Both the position numbers and the translations under genes were made by a program. This document shows positions 1 to 11,438 of a stretch of DNA of 64,000 nucleotides, in pieces (the first letter of the stretch is position 1; each line of letters opens with the position of its first letter). Origin of the DNA: Corallium rubrum (taxonomy: Eukaryota; Cnidaria; Anthozoa; Scleralcyonacea; Coralliidae); assembly GCA_964035015.1 (NCBI GenBank), contig OZ035998.1:20667227-20731226 (forward strand). The letters run 5' to 3'. Under the pieces are notes generated by a model, which was not told where the DNA came from, searched no databases, and worked only from the letters and a program-made list of their open reading frames with translations.

Positions 1-670
1 TTTATATCCTCGCGCATGTCGCCTCGCGCATCTTGATTCCAAGTTCCCCCGGCAGTTTGGACCTTCAAAAGAAGGTTAAAACTGCGGGGGGAACTTGCCA
101 GGATTGCGTAGGATCGCGTCGGATGGCGTAAAATATCACGGCTGCGCACTGAAGAAATGCGGACAAGTTTTCACTCGAGTTGGCCTTTTGGTTGTATTAC
201 TATTCTGTGCCTGAAGTACGTATATATAGTTACAGTCTACTACGCGGTCTTTTGACCAGATAATCGCGTAGAAGACTGGAACTATACGGACTTCACGCCT
301 ACATGCCCGAACATTGTCCGCCACAAAGATATCACTCCAGTTATATATGAAGCTCACTGGTTACATCTCGTGTATCAGAACGTTTACTGAAAAACTTTTA
401 GATTTTCCAGAAACTATAATAACTTTTGAGATTAATAAGATTATGCAAATTTATTATAAGTAAACGCATGGCATTGAGAGTAATTAAATGTGCCTGAAAG
501 CCGATGGAGGGAGGGTTTGTGGAAGAACTTTTTTTTTAGGGAAAACATTATAGCGCTCCGTCCGTTTATTGCACATACCAAAACCTATACAGTATTCGAA
601 AGCTGGTATAACTGGCTACAAGACTGCAGTCATTTTATGAACGCAAACAAAAAATAGCGCTTCTGTTTAC
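1..670. other. non-coding, with an inverted copy of a 56.7 kb repeat
   Basis: No gene seen. 233-355 (GTAGAAGACTGGAACTATAC, GACAATGTTCGGGCATGTAG-type words on the minus strand) matches 56680-56760 on the plus strand, so it is part of a dispersed repeat. Confidence 0.55.
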
Positions 671-1266
671 CAGTGCTGTAATAGTTACATAATTTTTGTA
701 ACTATATGCAGTTACAGTTACATCATCAGAAAAGTAACTAGTTACCGATACAAGTTACAATGAAAAAAAAGTAACTAGTTACAGTTCCAAAGTTACTTTA
801 AAAATTTTGTAACAGCTATATAAGTTACACCTATTCTTTCGTCCTGCTTTTAAAATCGAGAAGCATGTGAATTAGACAAAACTATTGTTTCATTTGACCA
901 GAAGAGAATTTTCAAAATTACGATCAGTCATTGAGCAGCGATGTGGTCTGAAAATTAATCCTGCTCAGCTGAACAGCCTTTCACATGCTGCACTTGCAGG
1001 CACCGGTGTGTTCAGTTCAATGAAAAGCTGGATGCGACGTTGAACGACGACTCGGCGAGGTTGGGAGTATTATGGATATCGCAAAAAGTAACGGCGCTCT
1101 CGACGGCAGATGTAACTAGTTATTGTTACTTTTTATTCCTACTTTTTGTAACTAGTTACAGTTACAGTTACCTTCTGAAAAAAGTAACTAGTTACCGGTA
1201 AAGTTACTCAAAAAAGTAACGATTACATGTAACTAGTTACTTGTAACAAAGTTACTCACAGCACTG
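671..1266. mobile_element. hAT-like MITE rich in GTAACTAGTTAC
   Basis: Ends CAGTGCTGTAATAGTTAC and (inverted) CAGTGCTGTGAGTAACTT; flanks CTGTTTAC (663-670) and CCGTTTAC (1267-1274) are an 8-bp duplication with one mismatch. Both arms carry arrays of the 12-bp palindrome GTAACTAGTTAC. Confidence 0.82.
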
Positions 1267-1274
1267 CCGTTTAC

Positions 1275-1931
1275 TAAACTTTTCATTCCAACTCGAAATG
1301 CTATAAGTGAACAACTATTTACTATAATGCGCTGGAGATAAATATAGATATATATCTCTGCAAAAAAAGTGTGTCTGGGTTCGTAAAAATTCCAAATACT
1401 TTTAGAGTTACCGAATTTTTACTATTACAGTAAAACACGATCTCATAGGAGGTTGAATAGGATTGCATAAAATGCCGTAAAACGATAAATATTGAATTTA
1501 ATATAAAAGACGAATTGAATTCGCGTGTCGAATTTAATCGAGTTATACGTCGCAGTTTCGTCGAATAAAATTCAAATTCGTCTGTACATAGTTAGTGGAG
1601 GGGAATGGTTTGGAAACTCGGCAAAAGTCATCGTTCCACGCTTTTGTTCAATTTGTCTAATTTCACGGTCACTGAATGTATTGTATTTTCTGTATAATGA
1701 AGCAGTCCTCCAATACCAACGTTCGGGTTTAATTAGTGTAGTCCTTCGTCGTCACGTGTTGTAAGTCCTTTGTTCGTCGTGTAGTCATTCGTCGTCACGT
1801 GTCCATAGAATTTCCTTTCTTCAACCAATTGCCTTTCTCCGACATGAACTATTGTGTTCATCAACATGACCATTGCATAATCTTGAAAGACAATGGAGCT
1901 TCCAAACCATCCTCCTCCACTATGGTCTGCA
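1275..1931. other. non-coding, with dispersed ACGAATTTAATTCG-type repeat
   Basis: 1500-1580 (TCGAGTTATACGTCGCAGTT) matches 56090-56130. No convincing gene. Confidence 0.55.
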
Positions 1932-2042
1932 TTAAAGTGTCACTGTGATGAAAAATCGTCAGCCTTTTTTTTATCTTGTCATAAAGTACATTTAAAATGA
2001 GGATGAACGGCGTTTGTGGTTTGTAAATATCTCATCTCGTTC

Positions 2043-3142
2043 AAGAGATATTCACGTTTCGGAAATATGCAAATTATATGGCTGATGACGTCATTTTCTC
2101 CAAACGAGAGAAATGAAAATCGTAAAATTAGGAATATCTCTAGAAATAAACAATAGAAAGTGCTAAAATTTTGCATGCTTATCGTACTAAATAAAATACG
2201 TTTTACTGTGGAACTTTAGTTGTTTTCGTGGAAACTGCTAGTTCCTGCCCCCCTCCAATGATAAAATTAAATTTACTTATTTATCAGCAATCAAGTAGCG
2301 TTTACTCCAGCGAATAGAAGTGAAGATTAGGGCTTATGTAGGTATTGTAATTCAAACGTTTAAATCTTTAAATTTTAAAAAAATGATAATTCCTTTTTTA
2401 AGGTTTAGAATAACCTGTGAGCATGCTTAACATGGCAATCACAAAAGTTCCACAGAGAAGTGTATTTTATTGGATACTATACGCATACAAAGTTTAAGCG
2501 CGTTCTATTGTTTATTTCCAGAGATATTCCTTATTTTACAATTTTCATTTCGCTCAACCTCGTCCCCAGGGCATTTTGCCTCCACGTTGGGAGGTCGGCG
2601 AAAATGGCCCTGGCATCGGCTGGTCGATTCTATAATCGGATTGGCCGGTTTAAAAACTTGATTAATTCAGATACAGTGTAATTTATTCATCAAAATATGA
2701 ATTGCAATAAATCCACTCTGCGAAGTTCATCCAAAGAATTGTAACGATAGCTTTGGTTAAAGTCAAGAACATTAGATATACGTTTCTTCCCGACATTTAA
2801 ATGTATCCTGGATAATCGTGGGGAGTATCATGATGAATAATGCTAGCCAGTTGCATTTATGATAAAGGTTCACATGAGTGATTCGGCAGAGCGTTAAATA
2901 TTTCTTATTTATTATTCATGTATACGTATTATACAAAAACGAAACACAAAGACCGCATAAATTTTCTTGCCAAAACACCCCAAAATTCTGGGTGTCACGT
3001 GACCAGCTGATGCCAGGGCCATTTTCGCCGACTCCCAACGTGGAGGCAAAATATCCTGGGGACGAGGTTGCATTTCGCTCGTTTGGAGAAAATGACGTCA
3101 TCAGCCATAAATTTGCATATTTCCAAAACGTGAATATCTCTT
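2043..3142. mobile_element. TIR element nested in the left palindrome arm
   Basis: Ends AAGAGATATTCACGTTT and inverse with over 70 bp of inverted similarity (including GGCTGATGACGTCATTTTCT). The right palindrome arm has the empty site near 8735-8745 (TTCAAGAGAAGTAG on the matching strand). It is split by a Mutator-like MITE. Confidence 0.75.
2555..3070. mobile_element. Mutator-like MITE, 9-bp TSD CATTTCGCT (family with CCTCGTNCCCAGGGC ends)
   Basis: Ends CAACCTCGTCCCCAGGGC and inverse; perfect CATTTCGCT at 2546-2554 and 3071-3079. Third level of nesting: MITE in TIR element in palindrome. Confidence 0.85.
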
Positions 3143-3224
3143 AGTAGTAATACCCCCCACTCTGGCGGATTCATAATTAATTAGGTAAATTGAATTTTTA
3201 ATGGCTCTGTCAATATCCTCCTCA

Positions 3225-3605
3225 TGCTCCTGTGGGACCTCCTAACCCTAATCTCATTATGCATACGTCATTATTTCTCATGCTCCTTTGGGACATAGTA
3301 ACCCTAACTTTCCCCCCTAAACCCTGGCTGTTACTTAACCCCCCTGGTATTCACTACGTCATATATTCAACTTATTATTTATTCATGCTCCTTTGCGACC
3401 CTCTAACCCTAATCTCATTACGTCATTATGTCTCGTGCTCCTATATGACCCCCTAACCCTAACTTCCCCCCTAACCCTAGCTGTCACTCAACCCCCCGGT
3501 TTTCACTACGTCATACCGACTTATTATTGATTCATTCTCAGACTCCTTTGGGACGTAGTAACCCTAACTTCCCCCCTAACCTTAGATGTTACTTAACCCC
3601 CCCGT
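3225..3605. repeat. CCCTAACC-rich tandem repeats in the left arm (mirrored at 8275-8650)
   Basis: Units combine CTCCTTTGGGAC, TAACCCTAACTTCCCCCC and TTCACTACGTCATA. The telomere-like CCCTAA words are interspersed, not a pure telomere array. Confidence 0.7.
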
Positions 3606-4841
3606 CGTAACCGATTGGTCTCCGACTGATTTCCGAAGTTACGTAAAAGGCACGGAACTTATCTCTTTATAAGTAATAGAAACCAACTTTTATTTAAACC
3701 CTTAACCCTACTTATAGCCAACACTTGTGGGACACGTGAACGCATGGAGCATGCGTACAGTAAACTTTAACAAAATAGACATTCTTCACAAGGAACTAAA
3801 GAGAAATTGATAGAGGCACTTTATATTTTTTATCTGAAACCTTGTCTGGAGGATTATAGAGAGTTCTGAACAGCGTAAGTGTCTGAATTGGCAGAGATAA
3901 CTGCTCTGGTCAAACCTGAATATTATTTAAATAATATGGAGACTTTGAATATTATATTAGTCAGAACCTAAATGACCAAACAGTCTTATACACGTTTGGT
4001 GGCAATAAGTGTTAACAAATTTTAGAGAGTTATCGTTTACTTTGGCCTAGTTTGTAGAGGAACGAAACAGAAATGGATAGAGGCGCTTTATATTTTTTAT
4101 CTTAAACTTGGTTTGGAGGAATATAGCGGGTTTTTTGTTAAGTAATCCGAGTGTTATTTTCGAAGAGATGAATGTTGACAGTTTTGGTCGAATTATTGCC
4201 TATCTAACCTTAGTCTATAACCTACTAGTGATTCCTTGGATGAAGAAACAGTTCGAGAAGTCGTAAGAAGACACAAATCAATTCGAAAAGCGAAGAACAA
4301 AGACTTGTCCATATATAACTGAGATACATCAGGGTTACTAGGCTTTCTGTTAATAAGAACGATATAAACAAGATTCTCGCACGTGCAGGAGACAAAAGAG
4401 AAAACTCGTTAAAGTTACTAATGACCAAAACATAACAGGATTTGCATATAAGTAGAATATTTAATTCATTTTAGGGGTGATCATGAGTTTTGGGGGGATA
4501 ATAAGGGGCATGAAGAGGTATTAATGCATGGGCAGGTCTAGGCGAGAAAGTCATTAGCGTGTATTTTGCATAAGACAGAATTCACAACAATCAGTTTAAA
4601 ATATTTAATTCGGTTTTCGTTCAAACATATACATATAAAAAGTTTTAGTAAGGTCTGCTTCTTAGATTATATTTAGATGGTGTTCATACTGTCCTCTTTC
4701 ACCCAGGGACATCTTTGCCATGCCAAGTCGCTTTCTTTCCACTCCGATCGAAGAGCTTTCCCAGTTATGAAAGAAATTATGTTTAAGTGTTGGTTGTTCA
4801 ACTTCTGGAGGCAGTGTTATAAAATAAGAGAAACAGGAGGA

Positions 4842-5588
4842 TGAAAGGGCTCGGAGCCTGAATCCGGGGGCTCGGAGCTCGAAGCCGGGGCTCGGAGCTA
4901 GGAACCAAGAGATTGGACCCCAGGACTCGGAGCTGGGAGCCGATGGCTCGGAGCCAGGAGCCAAGGGCTCGGAGCTAGGAGCCGAGGGCTCGGAGCCAGG
5001 AGCCGGGGGCTCGGAGCCAGGAGCCGGCGGCTCGGAGCCAGGAGCCGTGGGGCTCGGAGCCAGGAGCCGTGGGGCTCGGAGCCAGGAGCCAAGGGCTCGG
5101 AGCCAGGAGCCAAGGGCTCGGAGCCAGGAGCCGGAGGCTCGGAGCCAGGAGCCGGGGGCTCGGAGCTAGGAGCCGGGGGCTCGGAGCCAGGAGCCGTGGG
5201 GCTCGGAGCCAGGAGCCGGGGGGCTCGGAGCCAGGAGCCAAGGGCTCGGAGCCAGGAGCTGGGGGGCTCGGAGCCATGAGCCGGGGCCTCGGAGCCGGGA
5301 GCCGTGGGGCTCGGAGCCAGGAGCCGTGGGGCTCGGAGCCAGGAGCCAAGGGCTCGGAGCCAGGAGCCAAGGGCTCGAAGCCAGGAGCCAAGGGCTCGGA
5401 GCCAGGAGCCGGGGGCTCGGAGCCAGGAGCCGGGGGTTCGGAGCTAGGAGCCGGGGGCTCGGAGCCAGGAGACGGGGGCTCGGAGCCAGGAGCCGTGGGG
5501 CTCGGAGCCAGGAGCCGGGGGGCTCGGAGCCAGGAGCCGGGGCCTCGGAGCCGGGAGCCAAGGGCTCGGAGCTCGCAGCCGAGAGTTC
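4842..5588. repeat. GGCTCGGAGCCAGGAGCC minisatellite, left arm
   Basis: Roughly 21-bp units rich in GGAGCC/GGCTCC words. Long open frames in several phases come from repeat periodicity, not genes. Mirrored at 6458-7052. Confidence 0.9.
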
Positions 5589-5591
5589 GGA

Positions 5592-6310
5592 GTCTTATCT
5601 TCCTTATCTTCCTCTTATCTTCCCATTATCTTCCTTTATCTTCCCATTATCTTCCTTGTCTCCCTCTTATCTTCCCCTTATCTTCCCCTTATCTTCCCAT
5701 TATCTTCCTTATTTTCCTCTTATCTTCCTCTTATCTTCCCATTATCTTCCTTATTTTCCTCTTATCTTCCCATTATCTTCCTTTATCTTCCCATTATCTT
5801 CCTTATCTTCCTCTTATCTTCCCCTTATCTTCCCCTTATCTTCCCATTATCTTCCTTTATCTTCCTCTTATCTTCCCCTTATCTTCCCCTTATCTTCCCC
5901 TTATCTTCCCCTTATCTTCCCCTTATCTTCCTTATTTTCCTCTTATCTTCCCCTTATCTTCCCATTATCTTCCCATTATCTTCCTTATCTTCCTCTTATC
6001 TTCATCTTATCTTCCTTATCTTCCCCTTATCTTCCCATTATCTTCCTTATCTTCCTCTTATCTTCATCTTATCTTCCTTATCTTCCCCTTATCTTCCCAT
6101 TATCTTCCTTATCTTCCTTATCTTCCTCTTATCTTCATCTTATCTTCCTTATCTTCCCATTATCTTCCTTATCTTCCTCTTATCTTCCCCTTATCTTACC
6201 ATAATCTTCCTTTATCTTCCTATCTTCCCCTTATCTTCCCCTTATCTTCCCTTTACCTTTCTTATCTTCCCTTTATTTCCTTCTTATCTTCCTTATATTC
6301 CACTTATCTT
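5592..6310. repeat. TTATCTTCC minisatellite, left arm
   Basis: Pyrimidine-rich 9-11 bp units. The right-arm counterpart (about 6370-6452) is only some 80 bp, so this array has expanded or contracted after the palindrome formed. Confidence 0.9.
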
Positions 6311-6457
6311 CCCATAAGATTGATTCTTATAAGATTGAATAATTGTATCCTAGGATTGAATCAATCTTATGAGAAGATAAGGGGAAGATAAGGGGAAGAT
6401 AGGAAGATAAAGGAAGATTATGGGAAGATAAGAGGAAGATAAGGAAGATAAGACTCC

Positions 6458-7052
6458 GAACTCTCGGCTGCGAGCTCCGAGCCCTTGGCTCCCGGCTCCG
6501 AGGCCCCGGCTCCTGGCTCCGAGCCCCCCGGCTCCTGGCTCCGAGCCCCACGGCTCCTGGCTCCGAGCCCCCCAGCTCCTGGCTCCGAGCCCTTGGCTCC
6601 TGGCTCCGAGCCCCCCGGCTCCTGGCTCCGAGCCCCACGGCTCCTGGCTCCGAGCCCCCGTCTCCTGGCTCCGAGCCCCCGGCTCCTAGCTCCGAGCCCC
6701 CGGCTCCTGGCTCCGAGCCCCCGGCTCCTGGCTCCGAGCCCCCGGCTCCTGGCTCCGAGCCCTTGGCTCCTGGCTCCGAGCCCTTTGGCTCCTGGCTCCG
6801 AGCCCCACGGCTCCTGGCTCCGAGCCCCACGGCTCCTGGCTCCGAGCCGCCGGCTCCTGGCTCCGAGCCCCCGGCTCCTGGCTCCGAGCCCTCGGCTCCT
6901 GGCTCCGAGCCCTCGGCTCCTAGCTCCGAGCCCTTGGCTCCTGGCTCCGAGCCATCGACTCCCAGCTCCGAGTCCTGGGGTCCAATCTCTTGGTTCCTAG
7001 CTCCGAGCCCCGGCTTCGAGCTCCGAGCCCCCGGATTCAGGCTCCGAGCCCT
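6458..7052. repeat. GGCTCCTGGCTCCGAGCC minisatellite, right arm
   Basis: Inverse of the 4842-5588 array, with fewer units. Confidence 0.9.
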
Positions 7053-8855
7053 TTCATCCTCCTGTTTCTCTTATTTTATAACACCGCCTCCAGAAGTTGA
7101 ACAACCAACACTTAAACATAATTTCTTTCATAACTGGGAAAGCTCTTCGATCGGAGTGGAAAGAAAGCGACTTGGGTGAAAGAGGACAGTATGAACACCA
7201 TCTAAATATAATCTAAGAAGCAGACCTTACTAAAACTTTTTATATGTATATCTTTGAACGAAAACCGAATTAAATATTTTAAACTGATTGTTGTGAATTC
7301 TGTCTTATGCAAAATACACGCTAATGACTTTCTCGCCTAGACCTGCCTATGCATTAATACCTCTTCATGCCCCTTATTATCCCCCCAAAACTCATGATCA
7401 CCCCTAAAATGAATTAAATATTCTACTTATATGCAAATCCTGTTATGTTTTGGTCATTAGTAACTTTAACGAGTTTTCTCTTTTGTCTCCTGCACGTGCG
7501 AGAATCTTGTTTATATCGTTCTTATTAACAGAAAGCCTAGTAACCCTGATGTATCTCAGTTATATATGGACAAGTCTTTGTTCTTCGCTTTTCGAATTGA
7601 TTTGTGTCTTCTTACGACTTCTCGAACTGTTTCTTCATCCAAGGAATCACTAGTAGGTTATAGACTAAGGTTAGATAGGCAATAATTCGACCAAAACTGT
7701 CAACATTCATCTCTTCGAAAATAACACTCGGATTACTTAACAAAAAACCCGCTATATTCCTCCAAACCAAGTTTAAGATAAAAAATATAAAGCGCCTCTA
7801 TCCATTTCTGTTTCGTTCCTCTACAAACTAGGCCAAAGTAAACGATAACTCTCTAAAATTTGTTAACACTTATTGCCACCAAACGTGTATAAGACTGTTT
7901 GGTCATTTAGGTTCTGACTAATATAATATTCAAAGTCTCCATATTATTCAAATAATATTCAGGTTTGACCAGAGCAGTTATCTCTGCCAATTCAGACACT
8001 TACGCTGTTCAGAACTCTCTATAATCCTCCAGACAAGGTTTCAGATAAAAAATATAAAGTGCCTCTATCAATTTCTCTTTAGTTCCTTGTGAAGAACGTC
8101 TATTTTGTTAAAGTTTACTGTACGCATGCTCCATGCGTTTACGTGTCCCACAAGTGTTGGCTATAAGTAGGGTTAAGGGTTTAAATGAAAGTTGGTTTCT
8201 ATTACTTATAAAGAGATAAGTTCCGTGCCTTTTACGTAACTTCGGAAATCAGTCGGAGACCAATCGGTTACGACGGGGGGGTTAAGTAACATCTAAGGTT
8301 AGGGGGGAAGTTAGGGTTACTACGTCCCAAAGGAGTCTGAGAATGAATCAATAATAAGTCGGTATGACGTAGTGAAAACCGGGGGGTTGAGTGACAGCTA
8401 GGGTTAGGGGGGAAGTTAGGGTTAGGGGGTCATATAGGAGCACGAGACATAATGACGTAATGAGATTAGGGTTAGAGGGTCGCAAAGGAGCATGAATAAA
8501 TAATAAGTTGAATATATGACGTAGTGAATACCAGGGGGGTTAAGTAACAGCCAGGGTTTAGGGGGGAAAGTTAGGGTTACTATGTCCCAAAGGAGCATGA
8601 GAAATAATGACGTATGCATAATGAGATTAGGGTTAGGAGGTCCCACAGGAGCATGAGGAGGATATTGACAGAGCTCATTAAAAATTCAATTTACCTAATT
8701 AATTATGAATCCGCCAGAGTGGGGGGTATTACTACTTCTCTTGAACGAGATGAGATACTGACAAACCACAAACGCCATTCACCCTAATTTGAAATCTACT
8801 TTATGAGAAGATCAAAAAAAAGACTGACGATTTTTTCATCATAGTGACACTTTAA

Positions 8856-9434
8856 ATTCGTCTATTGTGCGACGTTTAGCACAGGCCTTAGGGGGCGATT
8901 ACATGGACCGGGCTGGCCCGGTTAACAGGGATGATTTCAAGCCGAAATTTGCAATTATCAAGTAAATAATGGCAAAGTTACGTTAGTTTTACTTCAGTTT
9001 TACACTAATTAGTCTATTATCTATTTTGTAAGCCCATCGTTAAAAAAAAAGGTTGTTAAAGTCTTAGCTAACCCAGGAAAGCGTCTTCACGAAGACTAAT
9101 TAATTTATTAAATCTTCGCTTTGATCACGAAACACACAAACAACGTTGATGTTCTATTTCATTTCCTTTCAGGACTATTTATTCACACAGTCAAGCAAAC
9201 GAACGAACGCGTATCGAAGCGAGTTCAACAATTTTTCAGCCCATTTACATGGGAAAAACCCCGGGCTGGGTCAACGAGATCTCCGTCTCACAAAGCGAGA
9301 TCTCGGCTAGGCGGACTGGCTCGGCTCTCATATAAACACAAGATGAAAATTAACAAGAAATAATAGCACAAGCACGATCTTGGCAAAGCGGGCTAGCCCG
9401 GGTACCAGGGCTGGCTCACCTCCATTAACACCCT
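8856..9434. other. non-coding; fragment of a GC-ended inverted-repeat element
   Basis: 8895-8935 (GATTACATGGACCGGGCTGG) and 9240-9420 (ATTTACATGGGAAAAACCCC, GGGCTAGCCCGGGTACCAGG) share inverted words and look like relics of a transposon. No gene. Confidence 0.45.
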
Positions 9435-9480
9435 CTAAAGTGAGGAAACGTAGTACCAAGACGAAAAGCACTTTATTAGA

Positions 9481-9510
9481 CGTTTCGGTTCAAACTTGAA
9501 CCATCATCAG
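9481..9510 (-). ncRNA. hammerhead-ribozyme-like core 1
   Basis: On the minus strand: CTGATGA, then a hairpin with GGTTCA and TGAACC arms, then GAAACG. This is the C-U-G-A-N-G-A / stem II / G-A-A-A arrangement of hammerheads known in Penelope-like elements. Stems I and III were not modelled. Confidence 0.5.
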
Positions 9511-9545
9511 TAAAGTAATTACAATTGAGCGTGCAAGCTTTTGTA

Positions 9546-9881
9546 TTAGATATAGCGGAAATGAGTAAGTAAAAACATGAATAGTGAACAATGAAAATAA
9601 TTATGGAAATAAGCAAATATTATGGAAATAAGCAAAATAGGGACAGACGATAGCTGAAAATTAAGTGACGGAGAATCACGATGGATCAAAGGACTCTCGT
9701 GAATCAAAAGGTCAAGCTCATTAGATGATCTACTTAATATAGAAAAATCCTCAAAGGACAGGGCGTGACCAGTTTGCAAATGATGATCTCTAATGACCGA
9801 AGTATGCCCTTTAATTTTTTCTCCCTTCTTGTTAACACCATAGTCAATCGAGATATGGTCTGGAAACTCGGCAAACTTCAA
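9546..9881 (-). pseudogene. 3' end of a Penelope-like RT/GIY-YIG protein (relic)
   Basis: The frame reads GHTSVIRDHHLQTGH, FEDFSILSRSSNELDLLIHE and SPSLNFQLSSVPILLI. This is the typical tail, just after the GIY-YIG endonuclease, of animal Penelope-like proteins (HI...H, F.IL.., ESL.I....P.LN...SSVPL.LF). Upstream domains are missing. Confidence 0.7.
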
Positions 9882-10306
9882 AGCGCCTATAATGAGCTGT
9901 GATTTTATGTTGAACCGTACCTTACACCGTGCACATCCTTTGTTTTAGGTTTATTAATATTTAAATAGCATGGTTGAGTGATTGAACTGAAACGTTGTTA
10001 TTGGACAATTCGTACATTATACTAAAATACAATGTGTTCAGTGACCGTGCACCGTGCACAAAAATGCATAAAGGCGAACAAAAAGATAGACCAAAGACTT
10101 TAGCTCAGTTTCCAGACCATATCTCGATTGACTATGTTAACACCCAAATGCTCTCTCTGTCGAAGCACATGTGTGGGGGATACGATCCTTAAAGGGAAAA
10201 AAAATTCAATACGCCTAGAGGGTTTAAAAACCACTCGAAGAGAAATGTGAGGATACGATCAGTTTTTGAATTTTTCTTTCAAACGCAAACTGTACTGACC
10301 AAGGTA

Positions 10307-10336
10307 CGGATGATGGTTCAAGTTTGAACCGAAACG
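10307..10336 (+). ncRNA. hammerhead-ribozyme-like core 2 (one core base changed)
   Basis: Same hairpin and GAAACG as core 1, but the first box is CGGATGA instead of CTGATGA, which should impair cleavage. Confidence 0.4.
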
Positions 10337-10658
10337 TCTAATAAAATGCTTTTCGTCTTGGTACTACGTTTCCTCACTTTATTACGATTCTCGCCAAATC
10401 ATTCTAGATCTGATAACACCCTCTAAGTTTTGAACTTACCTAAATACGAGGACAGGGAGGTTAACGAAGTTTTCGTCGGTCGACAGCGTCCTGGAACGAT
10501 TGAAGAAACTCCAGCCGCTGGAACTTGCACCCTGGGAAAAAGAAAATGTACAATAACTTCCTTCAGTTATATTCCCTCAGTCCTGTACATTTCTGAACGT
10601 CTAGAATCAGCGCGCCTTGAGATTATGCTTAAACGTATAAAATAGTTACTGATATCTG

Positions 10659-10884
10659 CCACAGAATAAAGACTACACAGAAGGGCCACTTAGCGGTACA
10701 ACGTGTCCTCGTATTTTTATGCAAAAATATGCAGTTTACTGGCTAGGACAGCCAGTTCAGCGTGCTTATTGGCCAGAACATGCAGTTTACTGGCTGAGCA
10801 ACATGCGTAATGCGACATGCGCGGAGACAAAAACTTCAAAGGTTCCGACCAGAGTGGCCCTTCTGTATAGTCTTTATTCTGTGG
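10659..10884. mobile_element. MITE with CCACAGAATAAAGAC ends
   Basis: CCACAGAATAAAGACTACAC..AGAAGGGCCACT is mirrored by AGTGGCCCTTCTGTATAGTC..TTTATTCTGTGG; 226 bp, no clear duplication seen. Confidence 0.75.
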
Positions 10885-11069
10885 TTTCCGCCACTAATAA
10901 AATATATAATTTATTTAAATAATTTATTGCTCACATTATTACGATAATCATTAAATATATAGAGAATAATGCATGAATGTGCGGAAATATGAAATTTATT
11001 TCTCGTGTTGACCAAGATATCTTACTCGTTCGCTTCACCCACTCGTGAGATATCCTGGTCAACACTCGA

Positions 11070-11280
11070 AATATGATTTCATATTTCAGCACATCCATGT
11101 GTTGTTCTGTTTATTATATAAAAAAATTGTCCTATTGCCTTACAAAAATTGCATTAAACTATAATGCTGATTCAGCGATAATGGTCACATGTGAGATTAT
11201 CATGAATAATCACACATGTGAGATTATCATTTTTAATAGTGGCGGAAAAATCAATAAAACACTCTATTTTATATAATAAT
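11070..11280 (+). repeat. dispersed repeat, first copy
   Basis: Contains a near-duplicated CACATGTGAGATTATCAT and ends AATAAAACACTCTATTTTAT. It follows a palindrome at 10970-11095 centred on TCGTGTTGACCAAGATATC and its inverse. Confidence 0.7.
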
Positions 11281-11438
11281 AAATCATAAACTATTTATGA
11301 AAGCGAATACATTTATTAAAGTCTTGAGTTTTGATGGAAGATTTTTCAAAGTTTGATTGCCAAAAAAAAGAAGATATTCGTTTGCCTGAATATGTTCTTA
11401 CTCCTGATTTACAGAAGGATAATGGACTGGTAGTGATC

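Larger units (their letters stand above)
1936..8851. mobile_element. 6.9 kb palindromic element with TTAA flanks (foldback/piggyBac-like ends)
   Basis: Ends AGTGTCACTGTGATGA and AGTGTCACTATGATGA (inverted) are each flanked by TTAA (1932-1935; 8852-8855), the duplication used by piggyBac-type transposases. The two arms are near-identical over kilobases and meet at a spacer at about 6326-6357. Each arm carries, from outside in, CCTAACCCTAA-rich repeats, unique AT-rich DNA, a GGCTCGGAGCCAGGAGCC array and a TTATCTTCC array. Array lengths differ between arms, and only the left arm holds a nested insertion, so the palindrome is unlikely to be a simple read artefact. No transposase gene was seen. 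Confidence 0.75.
9435..10382. mobile_element. Penelope-like retroelement remnant flanked by inverted ~75-bp terminal repeats
   Basis: 9435-9510 and 10309-10382 are inverted copies sharing AAAGTGAGGAAACGTAGTAC, CCAAGACGAAAAGC and ACGTTTCGGTTCAAACTTG. Between them lies an open frame with the C-terminal signature of Penelope-type proteins. Both copies carry a hammerhead-like core. Confidence 0.7.

Noticed and set aside
3225-3605. CCCTAA-rich stretch as an internal telomere
   Set aside because: Units are interspersed with other sequence and mirrored inside the transposon palindrome; not a tandem telomere array.
4225-4428. 67-residue frame repeated identically at 7450-7653
   Set aside because: The identity comes from the palindrome arms; no recognised domain, splice context or codon signal supports a gene.
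4662-7179. Long open frames of Ser/Pro/Leu/Ala repeats on both strands in the palindrome
   Set aside because: They follow the period of the GGCTCC and TTATCTTCC minisatellites, are open in several phases at once and have no non-repeat domain.
10430-10645. 71-residue plus-strand frame as a gene
   Set aside because: Lies among transposon fragments, no family features, and no splice or conserved motif.
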